Source: Caldithrix abyssi DSM 13497 (lineage in GTDB: Bacteria; Calditrichota; Calditrichia; Calditrichales; Calditrichaceae). Taken from it: a stretch of 64,000 nucleotides of DNA. Below are positions 9,709 through 18,015 of the stretch, one piece after another. The notes beneath the pieces are model-generated. The model was given only the letters and a program-made list of their open reading frames with translations. It was not told the origin of the DNA and did not search any database. The first letter of the stretch is position 1. Every line of letters begins with the position of its first letter. The stretch covers positions 1,114,501 through 1,178,500 of the forward strand of contig NZ_CP018099.1 in the NCBI RefSeq assembly GCF_001886815.1. The letters are read 5' to 3'. The position numbers were made by a program, and so were the translations under genes.

Positions 9709-10794
9709 GTGCTGAAAAAGAGAATTCAATTATTATCCAGGTTGCCTTTGTACAGAGCATTTTATACCTTTGCCAGGGGCAGAGCGCCATTGCCGGTAAA
9801 CTTTACGCTCAGTTTGCTCTATTCCTGTAATTCGCGTTGCGCCACCTGCAACGTGTATTTAAAAAAGGTGGATAATCTGACGCCGGATGAATACGACAGG
9901 ATTTTTGCCACGGTGGGGCAGGCGCCGTTCTGGTTTACGCTAAGCGGGGGCGAGCCTTTTTTGCGCAAAGATATTGTCGATATTGCCCGGGTTATCTATC
10001 AACGATCCAGACCGGCCATTATCAATATCCCGACCAACGGCAGTCTGTATCGCATTATTCCGGAACGCGTGGAAGAAATTTTGCGCGCCTGCCCGGAATC
10101 GGATGTGATCATCAACCTGTCGCTGGATGAGGTTGGCGAAAAACACGATGAAATACGCGGCTATCCGGGCAACTGGGAACGCGCGATTAAAACCTATCAG
10201 GAATTGCAAAAATTGAAACGCTATCCTAATTTGACGCTGGGCATTCATACCGTGATATCGGTTTTTAATGTACGGCGCTTTCCGGAAATTTACAAAGAGC
10301 TCATCGCTTTGCAGCCGGATTCGTACATTACGGAAATAGCCGAAGAACGCGTGGAGCTGGAAACCATGGGGCTGGACATTACGCCGGACGCTGATGAATA
10401 CACCGCGGCCATCGATTTTTTGATTGGCGAAATGAAAAACAGCCGGTTGAAGGGACTGGCCAGGGTGGCGCGTTCTTTCCGCATCGAATACTATCAACTG
10501 GTTAAACAGTTCCTGCAGACGCATCAACAGGTCATTCCCTGTTATGCGGGCGTGGCTTCCTGTCAAATTTCGCCGGACGGGGAGGTGTGGCCCTGTTGCA
10601 TCAGAGCGGATTCTATGGGAAATTTACGCGAACATGATTACAATTTTCCGAAAATCTGGAATGGAGAGGCGGCGAACCGGATTCGCAGGAGCATTAAAAA
10701 TCGGGAGTGTGCCTGCCCGCTGGCCAATGCCAGTTACACAAATTTGTTGTTACATGGACGTTCGCTAACCAAAATTGCTTTGAGATTGGTGTAA
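9709..10794 (+). CDS. Radical SAM protein with C-terminal Cys-rich (SPASM-like) region
   Basis: 361 residues. The 4Fe-4S site is C-x3-C-x2-C (SCNSRCATC) near residue 43, within the expected FTLSLLY strand, followed by a FTLSGGEPFLRKDI motif for SAM binding, so it is a clear radical SAM enzyme of the MoaA/NifB/PqqE group. The C terminus has further cysteines (CYAGVASC, WPCC, ECACP) in a SPASM-like arrangement that may bind an extra cluster. The start is GTG at 9709, supported by AAAGGA about eight bases upstream. The substrate is unknown. Pairing with a geranylgeranyl-reductase-family gene suggests a lipid or quinone modification, but a peptide substrate cannot be excluded. No small precursor peptide gene was recognised next to it. 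Confidence 0.86.
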   Translation: MLKKRIQLLSRLPLYRAFYTFARGRAPLPVNFTLSLLYSCNSRCATCNVYLKKVDNLTPDEYDRIFATVGQAPFWFTLSGGEPFLRKDIVDIARVIYQRSRPAIINIPTNGSLYRIIPERVEEILRACPESDVIINLSLDEVGEKHDEIRGYPGNWERAIKTYQELQKLKRYPNLTLGIHTVISVFNVRRFPEIYKELIALQPDSYITEIAEERVELETMGLDITPDADEYTAAIDFLIGEMKNSRLKGLARVARSFRIEYYQLVKQFLQTHQQVIPCYAGVASCQISPDGEVWPCCIRADSMGNLREHDYNFPKIWNGEAANRIRRSIKNRECACPLANASYTNLLLHGRSLTKIALRLV

Positions 10795-10867
10795 AAAAAT
10801 TATACAAGAGCCGGAGCTGTGGAGGGCATAACTGCTTTCCAGCCGCTATGGAAAAGGATTTCATTAA

Positions 10868-10885
10868 TGGCACGGAAATTGTAAT
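10868..10885 (+). promoter_or_regulatory. Candidate sigma-54 promoter
   Basis: TGGCACGGAAATTGTAAT has GG and GT separated by exactly 10 bases, matching the -24/-12 layout of sigma-54 promoters (consensus TGGCAC-N5-TTGCW), with T replacing C in the -12 GC. Predicted start is about 12 bases downstream, giving a leader of ~20 nt before the ATG at 10914 with AAGGG as ribosome-binding site. An almost identical site lies at 50717-50732. No sigma-54 activator gene is recognised here. Confidence 0.45.
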
Positions 10886-10913
10886 GATTGAACAAAAAAT
10901 GTTGTAAGGGAAA

Positions 10914-12143
10914 ATGCGATTGAAATCCTTTGTTACCGTTTGCTTGAGCCTGCTGATGTTTGTTGCCGTCGGCAGAAGCGATAATTATGCCGGCCTGGCC
11001 AGTAATCTTTTTTTGCGTGCTGAATTAAGCCCGCGCGCTTCCGCTTTGTCCGGCGCTTATTCCGCTATTGGCAACGACGTGCAGGCCATCTACTACAATC
11101 CCGCCGCATTTGTACAAATGAAAAGACATGAAATCAGTTTAATCCATGTGCAATGGTTCGAAGATGTGCGCATGCAGAACCTGAGTCTGGGGTTTAAGCT
11201 GGACCCAAAGTTTGCCGTTGGAATTGGCATCTCTTACATGGGCATGCCGGAAATTCAGGGCAAAGATCGTTTCGGGCAGGAAACGGAAAAAATCAGCGTA
11301 AGCAGCGCCATCGCCCAGTTGAATGTGGCTTACAAGGTTCATCCGTCCTTTTTTATGGGGTTGGGGGTCAAATATTTCAGAGATGATCTGGCCGGCTATA
11401 TCGGATCGGGCATGGCTCTGGACTTTGGGTTTTTAATGGAAACCCTGATCCCGCGTCTGACGGTGGGCGGCGCCGTTCAAAATCTGGGCAATAAAATTCG
11501 TTATGACCAGCAAGAGGAAGCCATTCCCTTAACCTATCGTCTCGGAATCGGGTATGCCATCCCGGCCGCGCATTTAAAAATTGCGGTGGAAGGGGTGCGC
11601 TCCCTGGATCAAAACTGGCGCCTGGCTACGGGCCTTGAATTTTCGTACAACCGCTTTGCCTTTTTAAGAATTGGCAATAAATGGCTGGGAGAGCGTTCAG
11701 ATTTACAGCCATCCTTTGGCGCCGGTTTTAATCCTAATTCCAGCCTTTCGCTGGATTATACCTTTTACAACCATCAGCAATTGGGCTACACGCATCGCGT
11801 GGGGATTAGCTTTCGTTTTGGCGAAGTAAAAAACATGCGAATAGGGGGGCTTGGGCCTGCCGAATCATCATTTGTTTTAAGGCCGCCGCAGCGTGTTTAC
11901 GCCTACTTACACGGCGATACGTTGAAGGTGGAGTGGTCTGATGTTCCCGGCGCCCGCTATCGCGTCTATTTACGCAAAACCAACGACAGCAAATGGATTA
12001 AAGCCACCCCGCGTCTTTTGTGGGCTCATGAGCTGAATATCAAAAAACCAAAGAGAAAAACCATGATCGATATCGCAGTAACCAGCGTGATTGACGGCAA
12101 AGAAAGCTCTTTTTCACGGATTGTAACGGTGGAAATTAAATGA
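10914..12143 (+). CDS. PorV/PorQ-like outer-membrane beta-barrel protein with C-terminal extension
   Basis: 409 residues with a signal peptide (about 1-22). The opening is characteristic of the PorV/PorQ (UPF0164-like) family: LFLRAELSPRASALSGAYSAIGNDVQAIYYNPAA, with the conserved G-A-x-x-A and YYNPA elements. Repeated amphipathic strands run to about residue 310 (GISFRF). A ~90-residue beta-sandwich-like tail follows (RPPQRVYAYLHGDTLKVEWSDVPGARYRV), which ordinary PorV proteins lack. PorV-type proteins act at the cell surface in T9SS cargo handling. The next gene, a large T9SS cargo, overlaps the stop by 4 bp (ATGA), pointing to translational coupling and a dedicated partnership. Confidence 0.83.
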   Translation: MRLKSFVTVCLSLLMFVAVGRSDNYAGLASNLFLRAELSPRASALSGAYSAIGNDVQAIYYNPAAFVQMKRHEISLIHVQWFEDVRMQNLSLGFKLDPKFAVGIGISYMGMPEIQGKDRFGQETEKISVSSAIAQLNVAYKVHPSFFMGLGVKYFRDDLAGYIGSGMALDFGFLMETLIPRLTVGGAVQNLGNKIRYDQQEEAIPLTYRLGIGYAIPAAHLKIAVEGVRSLDQNWRLATGLEFSYNRFAFLRIGNKWLGERSDLQPSFGAGFNPNSSLSLDYTFYNHQQLGYTHRVGISFRFGEVKNMRIGGLGPAESSFVLRPPQRVYAYLHGDTLKVEWSDVPGARYRVYLRKTNDSKWIKATPRLLWAHELNIKKPKRKTMIDIAVTSVIDGKESSFSRIVTVEIK

Positions 12144-14998
12144 TGAAAATCAACAAAATACTTTTGACCATTGTTTCTTTTAATTTATTTTTCGCGATTT
12201 TACAGGCCCAGACCAGTCATTTTCAGTTGATCTGGGATAATAATACAGAAGACGACATGTACATGTACCGCATCTTCCGGGGAAATAACGCCAACCAGTT
12301 GCAGCAGATAGACAGCGTTTACTTTCCCGATTCCACTTACAATGATTACAGAATTCAAAAGGGCGCGCTGTATTATTACGCCATTAAAGCCGTGGATTTG
12401 TCGCTTAATGCCAGCGATTTTTCCGATCAAGTTTCTGCCGCCATTCCGCAAATTACGCAATTTCCCGAGCAGGTGGAATGTCCGCCGGATACCACCATCA
12501 GCTATACCCTGGCCGATCATGTAAACGACCCCGACCATTCGCCCGCTGATATTCATTGGCAGGTTAGCGGTTATAATCAGTTGCAGGTAACCCTGGATAA
12601 CAACGCCGGCTTGCTAACCGTGGTAACGCCGTCGAACTGGGCCGGGCAGGATCGAATGGATTTAACCGCCACCGATCCGGATGGCTTTGAAGATAGAGTT
12701 TCGATTTATTTTGTGGCTAAAAACGGAAGCCTGCCGCCCGAACTGAATACCATCCCCGCTCAAACAACACCGGAAGATACGCCCTTAACGCTGAACCTGT
12801 TACAGTTTGCGGACGATGGCGACACGGCGCCCGACCAGTTAAAATTTACCGTTTCGGACGGCGATCATTTGACCCTGCATCTAAAAGATAGTTTGCTGAC
12901 CATTATTCCGGAAAAGGACTGGTTCGGCAGTTCGACGGTTAAGGTTGAGGTAGAGGACGAAAAACAGCTCACTGACAGCACGTCGTTTGAGGTGGTGGTT
13001 ACTCCGGTCAACGATCCGCCTGTTTTAAGCAGCCTGCCCAATTTTAAGTTGAACCAGGACACCTCCGTCTCTATAAATCTGAATGATTATGTGTACGATG
13101 TTGATGATGACAACGCCAGTTTAAGGTGGGAGTTTGCCAACTACCCGCATCTGGAGCTGGAATACAACCAGAGTTCGCAAAGCCTTACAATAATAACGCC
13201 CGCGGACTGGGCGGGATTTGAATACATCATTGCAAAGGTTGCGGATGCGAACAATGCCTTTGCGCGGGATACGATTACCGTTCAGGTTTTAAGCAAAGAG
13301 GTCAAAGCGCCTGTCATTTCTGCCTTTCCCGACATCCGCATCAACGAAGACGAAACGACATCCATTGATTTAAATAAATATGTGCAGGATGCGGATACGC
13401 CCATCCAGAACTTGTTCTGGCAAACCCATGGCCATACCAACACGGTTGTTAGCATTGATTATCAGAATAAAATCTTGCATGTCGGCGGCAAACCGGACTG
13501 GTTTGGTGAAGAGCAGTTCTGGCTTAAGGTCAGCGATCCGGATCAGCAGGCCGACAGCGTTCTGGTAAAGGTAACTGTTTTGCCGGTCAACGATCCGCCG
13601 TTTTTTAAAGGCTTTCCGGTGGTCGATCTGTCGGAGCAGAATCCGAAAAGCATTGCCTATAAAAATTACATCAGCGACGTGGACAATTCGTCGGATGAAC
13701 TTTATTTACGCTTTCTGGAAGTGGATTCCATTCAGGTCACCATCAACGATGCGGCCATTTGGTTTGAGGTATCTGAACAATGGTTTGGCAGCGCGGAAAT
13801 TACTTTAATCGTTCAGGATCCGGCCGGAGCGGCAGACAGTATTCAGACGCTGGTCTATCGGCAGAATCTGGCCCGGGCGCCGCGCATTGTGAATCTGGAT
13901 ACGCTTCACATCGATGAAGATCGTTGGCGCAAGCTGAGCCTGAGCGATAAGGTCGATGATCCGGACACGGATAAAGAAAATATCAATTGGGAAATTCTCC
14001 CGGGGCAAAATGTCAGCGTTCAACTGGATCAGACCTCAAAAGAAGCGACCCTGCAACCGGCGCCAGACTGGTGGGGAGAAGAGGAAGTCGTCTTTAAGGC
14101 GACCGATCCCGATGGTTATTTTGATTTTGACACATTAAAAGTCTATGTGCGACCGATAAACGATCCGCCGGAATTGAAGACCATTCCCGACCAGACCATG
14201 CTGGCCGGAACCTATTATTCCTTTGATCTTAAAGAATATTTGTATGATGCGGACGGCTACGACGACCTGGCAAACATCGAGTTGTTAAACAATCCCAATG
14301 GCTACATCGGATATTATTTAACCGAAAACGGTTTTCGCGCCACGTTTTTTGCCCCGCAGGGATTCCACGGCAACGAAACGTTTATGCTAAGAGTAACCGA
14401 CCGGGCCGGAGCGCAGGCGGTTGCCATTTTTGTGGTCAGAGTGTTGGCAAAAACCGTAAAAGATAAAATAGACGTGAATTCCTTTGGCAGCGGAACGGTC
14501 ATCTATTTTAGCTGGAACTCGCGCATGCCCACGCGGGACTATATCGAATACAGCCTGGATTACAGCTTCGAGCAGCGCAGCGAAATGGAAGCGGAATTTA
14601 CCAGAGTACACCAGGTTACGCTTAAAGACCTGGAGCCCAACCAGACCTATCATTTCAGAATCGTTTCGCTGGATGAAAATGGCAATGTGATCGTCAATCC
14701 GGATTCGGTTTTTACAACAGGAAAACCGGTCACGGGCGTTAATGTTTTCCCCATTCCATACCGCAAAAGCGATCCCGATGCGGGAGACGGCATCTATTTT
14801 ACCAATTTAAACGGTAACGCTACCATCACCATATTAAACTTGCTGGGCGAACTGGTTTTTAAAAAGGAGATTAACGAAGCGGTTTTTCGCTGGGATGTAA
14901 AAAATACAGCCGGACACGAAGTTCGTTCGGGCATCTACTTTTATCACATAAAAACAGATAAAAAGAATTATCGGGGCAAATTGATCATTATTCGCTGA
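12140..14998 (+). CDS. Large secreted Ig/cadherin-like repeat protein with T9SS sorting domain
   Basis: 952 residues with a signal peptide (ILLTIVSFNLFFAILQAQ). A fibronectin-type domain (about 25-105, YRIFRG to YYAIKAVDLS) is followed by about seven tandem ~90-residue beta-sandwich repeats with the recurring linker VNDPP and motifs such as DWFG or DWAG and DPDG, of the cadherin-like/tandem-95 type. A second fibronectin-like domain (about 785-865, ending TYHFRIVSLDENGNV) precedes the sorting domain (VFPIPYRKSDPD, ITILNLLGELVF, SGIYFYHI, KLIIIR). Such repeats often mediate calcium-dependent adhesion. The start overlaps the PorV/PorQ-like gene by 4 bp; a second ATG lies one codon downstream. 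Confidence 0.86.
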   Translation: MMKINKILLTIVSFNLFFAILQAQTSHFQLIWDNNTEDDMYMYRIFRGNNANQLQQIDSVYFPDSTYNDYRIQKGALYYYAIKAVDLSLNASDFSDQVSAAIPQITQFPEQVECPPDTTISYTLADHVNDPDHSPADIHWQVSGYNQLQVTLDNNAGLLTVVTPSNWAGQDRMDLTATDPDGFEDRVSIYFVAKNGSLPPELNTIPAQTTPEDTPLTLNLLQFADDGDTAPDQLKFTVSDGDHLTLHLKDSLLTIIPEKDWFGSSTVKVEVEDEKQLTDSTSFEVVVTPVNDPPVLSSLPNFKLNQDTSVSINLNDYVYDVDDDNASLRWEFANYPHLELEYNQSSQSLTIITPADWAGFEYIIAKVADANNAFARDTITVQVLSKEVKAPVISAFPDIRINEDETTSIDLNKYVQDADTPIQNLFWQTHGHTNTVVSIDYQNKILHVGGKPDWFGEEQFWLKVSDPDQQADSVLVKVTVLPVNDPPFFKGFPVVDLSEQNPKSIAYKNYISDVDNSSDELYLRFLEVDSIQVTINDAAIWFEVSEQWFGSAEITLIVQDPAGAADSIQTLVYRQNLARAPRIVNLDTLHIDEDRWRKLSLSDKVDDPDTDKENINWEILPGQNVSVQLDQTSKEATLQPAPDWWGEEEVVFKATDPDGYFDFDTLKVYVRPINDPPELKTIPDQTMLAGTYYSFDLKEYLYDADGYDDLANIELLNNPNGYIGYYLTENGFRATFFAPQGFHGNETFMLRVTDRAGAQAVAIFVVRVLAKTVKDKIDVNSFGSGTVIYFSWNSRMPTRDYIEYSLDYSFEQRSEMEAEFTRVHQVTLKDLEPNQTYHFRIVSLDENGNVIVNPDSVFTTGKPVTGVNVFPIPYRKSDPDAGDGIYFTNLNGNATITILNLLGELVFKKEINEAVFRWDVKNTAGHEVRSGIYFYHIKTDKKNYRGKLIIIR

Positions 14999-15332
14999 GT
15001 TTTTTTGGGAAGAATTTTCAATAAAGGCCTCGATGGTCGCTCCCGCGCTGATGTACGGGGAGATTGATCGCGGCGATGGCAATTGTCCAAATAATTGCAG
15101 GCGCAGTTTATTCTTTTTGAATTGAAGGATAATCGCTCAGGTAAGGGATGTTCTGGTCATAAAAAATTTATTTTTCGGCGTGGTGTTGCGGTAGCGCAAC
15201 AAAAGGCGTGCAGGCCGGCGCACGCAGTGAATATTTCTTAATAAAAATCATTCGATTAAGTTGCATAAGTCACAATAATTAACTTCACTTCTATGTAAAA
15301 TTGGTTTAAATTAACCAAGATGAGCTCTGTTT
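14999..15332. other. Intergenic region upstream of AraC-type regulator
   Basis: 334 bp without a credible ORF. It contains a short hairpin GTTGCG-gtag-CGCAAC at 15185-15200 not followed by a T run, so it is not a clear terminator. The last ~90 bases are A/T-rich and may hold the promoter of the 15333 gene, but no hexamer pair stands out. Confidence 0.4.
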
Positions 15333-16061
15333 ATGTACAAAATTCTTGTGGATATTGATGAACGCTTCTTGTTGGACGAGTGTCGCGCTGTTTTTTCAGA
15401 GTTTGGCGAGGTGGAGCTTTTGGTTCAAAAACCGTCGTCCGGGAATAATAATACCGTTTCCTTCGACGCGCTTTTTTTTATTAGTAATCGGCTTAATTCG
15501 GAAACATTAACCAGGCTGGAAATCTATCGTAAGCAGTATCCCAAATTCCCCCTTGTTTTTTACAATCATTCCTTAATGTTGGACGACATGGCGCGGGAGC
15601 TACCGCAAAAAAATCTTTATTTGATTGTCGGAGATGAACGCAAATGGCATTTGAGGCAACTGGTTAAGCGCATGCTCAAAATGCACTGGCGTCGGTTGCC
15701 CTACAAAGAACTGGGCATCGATTTCGACAATTTGTCCGAGAGGATGAAAAAGGTGCTTCAATACATCGAAACCTCTGAGTTTGAGAAGTGTGATATTTTC
15801 CACATCGCCGATTTTTTACAAATTACGCCCAGTTATTTCAGCCAGATTTTTAAGGCAGAAACGGGCCAGTCCTTTCGTAGTTTTATGCAGCGCGTTTTGA
15901 ATTACTACGAGAATTTATTATTTTTAGACTGGGGGCTGGAAATAAAAAAGGTTTCCAGGATGTTAGGGTATAGTGAACTGTCCAGTTACAGTCGTTCATT
16001 TAAAAACCGAAAAGGGCAGTCGCCGCGGGCGTTTGTAAAATTACAATCGCGCCGCAACTAA
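15333..16061 (+). CDS. AraC-family transcription regulator with degenerate receiver-like N terminus
   Basis: 242 residues. The C-terminal ~100 residues are an AraC/XylS double helix-turn-helix: first HTH around IFHIADFLQITPSYFSQIFKAETG, second around IKKVSRMLGYSELSSYSRSFKNRKGQSP, which has the family's usual GY-x3-S-x-S-R-x-FK-x3-G-x-SP pattern. The N terminus (about 1-110) starts MYKILVDIDERFLLDECRAVF, resembling a receiver domain, but no phospho-acceptor Asp in a D-x-x-x-P context and no conserved K-P were found, so phosphorylation control is doubtful. It lies 37 bp upstream of a polysaccharide deacetylase and a receiver protein and may regulate exopolysaccharide functions. Confidence 0.82.
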   Translation: MYKILVDIDERFLLDECRAVFSEFGEVELLVQKPSSGNNNTVSFDALFFISNRLNSETLTRLEIYRKQYPKFPLVFYNHSLMLDDMARELPQKNLYLIVGDERKWHLRQLVKRMLKMHWRRLPYKELGIDFDNLSERMKKVLQYIETSEFEKCDIFHIADFLQITPSYFSQIFKAETGQSFRSFMQRVLNYYENLLFLDWGLEIKKVSRMLGYSELSSYSRSFKNRKGQSPRAFVKLQSRRN

Positions 16062-16098
16062 CTTTTTAATCTATCACTAACGCTGAGATCTGTTTAAT

Positions 16099-16977
16099 AT
16101 GAAAAATGTATTGACCGTTGATGTGGAAGAGTGGTTCCATCCCGAAGCTTTACAAAATCAATTTCCAATGGATTCCTGGCCCGATCAAAAAAAGCGCCTC
16201 GAACCGTTAATCGAGCGCTTATTGGAAGCATTCGATGTTCATCGGGCGCGCGCCACCTTTTTTGTTCTGGGTTGGGTGGCGGAACAGAATCCTCAGATTG
16301 TAAAAAAGATTGTGGCCGCGGGTCATGAGATCGCTTCTCACAGCTATGCGCATCGCATGGTGACGAAGATGAGCCCGGATAGTTTTGACCAGGATCTGAA
16401 GAAGTCCATACGTGTATTGGAAGATATTGCCGGTGTGCGCGTCAAAGGATTCCGCGCGCCGACGTTCTCCATCACCGGGCAGAACTTATGGGCTTTTGAT
16501 GTGTTGGCTCAAAACAATCTGGAGTACGATTCATCCATCTATCCTATCTGGCACGATCGTTACGGCATGCCGCACGCCCCCCGCACGCCCTTTATCTTCG
16601 AAAGCGCAGGGGGCAAACCTATTGTTGAATTTCCCATGCCAACCATCCGTATTGGCAATAAAAACATCCCCTTTGGCGGCGGAGGATATTTGCGGTTGCT
16701 GCCCCTGTGGTTTACGCAATACGCCATTAAAAAATTTAATCGGGAAGGCCACCCGGCCATTATTTACATGCATCCCTGGGAGTTCGATTCCGATCAGCCG
16801 CGCGTGCCATTGGGTAGGCTTCAAAGTTTACGCCATTACGGAAGAATTAAACGCAACTTTAATAAACTGGAGCGTTTATTAAAACAATTTGAATGGATGG
16901 CCATGGAAGATTACCTTACCTTACTTAAAAAAGAAGAAAAATTGTCCGTAAAAAAATTAAACCTTATTACTAAATGA
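16099..16977 (+). CDS. Polysaccharide deacetylase, XrtA-associated (DUF3473) type
   Basis: 292 residues, NodB/CE4 fold. The opening LTVDVEEWFH has the catalytic Asp of motif 1. ARATFFVLGWVAE follows, then motif 2 HEIASHSYAHR (H-S-x-x-H metal ligands) and motif 3 GFRAPTFSIT. The sequence IYPIWHDRYGMPHAPRTPF and the later YMHPWEFD are characteristic of deacetylases found in exosortase/XrtA exopolysaccharide clusters. It should de-N-acetylate a surface or exported polysaccharide. There is no signal peptide, as usual for this subfamily. No exosortase or PEP-CTERM protein is recognised in the window, so the system may be encoded elsewhere. Confidence 0.88.
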   Translation: MKNVLTVDVEEWFHPEALQNQFPMDSWPDQKKRLEPLIERLLEAFDVHRARATFFVLGWVAEQNPQIVKKIVAAGHEIASHSYAHRMVTKMSPDSFDQDLKKSIRVLEDIAGVRVKGFRAPTFSITGQNLWAFDVLAQNNLEYDSSIYPIWHDRYGMPHAPRTPFIFESAGGKPIVEFPMPTIRIGNKNIPFGGGGYLRLLPLWFTQYAIKKFNREGHPAIIYMHPWEFDSDQPRVPLGRLQSLRHYGRIKRNFNKLERLLKQFEWMAMEDYLTLLKKEEKLSVKKLNLITK

Positions 16978-17022
16978 ACCGATAACTGTAATTGGGAAAA
17001 ATAATGAATGGGGTAAAATTCA

Positions 17023-17499
17023 ATGAGTGAAACAAGACATATCCTGGTTGTTGATGACGAGCAAGAAGTGCGGGATACACTTTACAATGTTTTAAAAAGT
17101 CTCGATTACGTACCACACGTGGCCGCGAGTGGTAAAGAAGCGCTGGAGATCATCAAAAATGAGCGGATCGATGTGGTGCTGTCCGATTTGTACATGCCAG
17201 AAATGGATGGTATTGAGCTTTTGAAACGCGTAAAGGCGATGAATAGCAAGGTTGTCTTCCTCATGATTACCGCGCACCCCACCATTGAAACAGCCGTTGA
17301 TGCCATAAAAAAAGGCGCTTACGATTATCTGACCAAACCGTTTCATATTGAAGAGGTGCGGCTTAAAATTAATCGGGCGCTGGAACGCAAAGGGATGGCC
17401 AGTTCTCTCAAAACGGCTAACGGCATCATCTGGGCTTTGATTTTTTCCATCCCCCTGTGGTTGATTCTGGGGATTATTCTGGCCAGACTTTTAAAATGA
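17023..17499 (+). CDS. Receiver-domain protein with C-terminal transmembrane anchor
   Basis: 158 residues. Residues 5-125 are a complete CheY-type receiver: acidic pair D11/D12, phospho-acceptor D55 (VVLSDLYMPEMDG), T83 (LMITAHP), K105 (YLTKPF). After a short linker (ERKGMASSLKTANG) the last ~25 residues form one strongly hydrophobic helix (IIWALIFSIPLWLILGIIL) followed by a basic end (ARLLK). Receivers are normally soluble or fused to DNA-binding or enzymatic outputs; a lone receiver tethered to the inner membrane is unusual. The context (AraC-type regulator, polysaccharide deacetylase) suggests control of surface polysaccharide export, possibly by recruitment to a membrane complex. No kinase is adjacent. 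Confidence 0.85.
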   Translation: MSETRHILVVDDEQEVRDTLYNVLKSLDYVPHVAASGKEALEIIKNERIDVVLSDLYMPEMDGIELLKRVKAMNSKVVFLMITAHPTIETAVDAIKKGAYDYLTKPFHIEEVRLKINRALERKGMASSLKTANGIIWALIFSIPLWLILGIILARLLK

Positions 17500-17580
17500 T
17501 CCGCTAAAATTTTTAGATTTCTGTCCATTATTTAATTATATTCAGCCAACCTTCATGTACATTTTGACGGAGGAAGCCGG

Positions 17581-18012
17581 ATGCCCGTTTCTGTTTGCCA
17601 TGGTTGGGTAGAAGTACGTACCAAAGGCTTTAACGATATTATCAACATCACGCCTCAGGTGCGGCAATTTGTCAAAGAAAAACATCTTAAAGAGGGACAA
17701 CTTTTAATTTTTATTAACGGTTCCACTGCGGCCATCAGCACCGTCGAATACGAACCGGGATTGCTGCAGGATATTCCTGAGATGATGGAAAAGATTGCGC
17801 CCATGAACCGCCGCTACCATCACGACGACACCTGGCACGATGGAAACGGTTACGCCCACCTGCGATCTACCCTGACCGGCACATCCTTTACCGTTCCGGT
17901 AATCGACGGCCAGCTGGTCTTGGGAACCTGGCAGCAGATTATTCTTCTGGATTTTGACAATACCAGTCGTCAGCGGCGCGTTGTTCTGCAGTTCGTGGGC
18001 GAAATGGAATAG
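17581..18012 (+). CDS. YjbQ/UPF0047 family protein (secondary thiamine-phosphate synthase-like)
   Basis: 143 residues, the usual family length. Hallmarks: a central HHDDTWHDGNGYAHLRSTLTG stretch, in which the conserved His/Asp-Gly-His residues bind metal or substrate, and VIDGQLVLGTWQQIILLDFD with the terminal RxRRVVLQ strand. E. coli YjbQ has weak thiamine-phosphate synthase activity in vitro; the real role remains unclear. The start ATG at 17581 is backed by GGAGGA at 17569-17574, six bases upstream. It converges on cmoB with only 3 bp between the stop codons, leaving no room for a separate terminator. Confidence 0.9.
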   Translation: MPVSVCHGWVEVRTKGFNDIINITPQVRQFVKEKHLKEGQLLIFINGSTAAISTVEYEPGLLQDIPEMMEKIAPMNRRYHHDDTWHDGNGYAHLRSTLTGTSFTVPVIDGQLVLGTWQQIILLDFDNTSRQRRVVLQFVGEME

Positions 18013-18015
18013 AAC

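Noticed and set aside
15185-15200. GTTGCG/CGCAAC hairpin as terminator after the 952-residue gene
   Set aside because: Stem only six pairs and not followed by a T run; about 190 bp after the stop codon.
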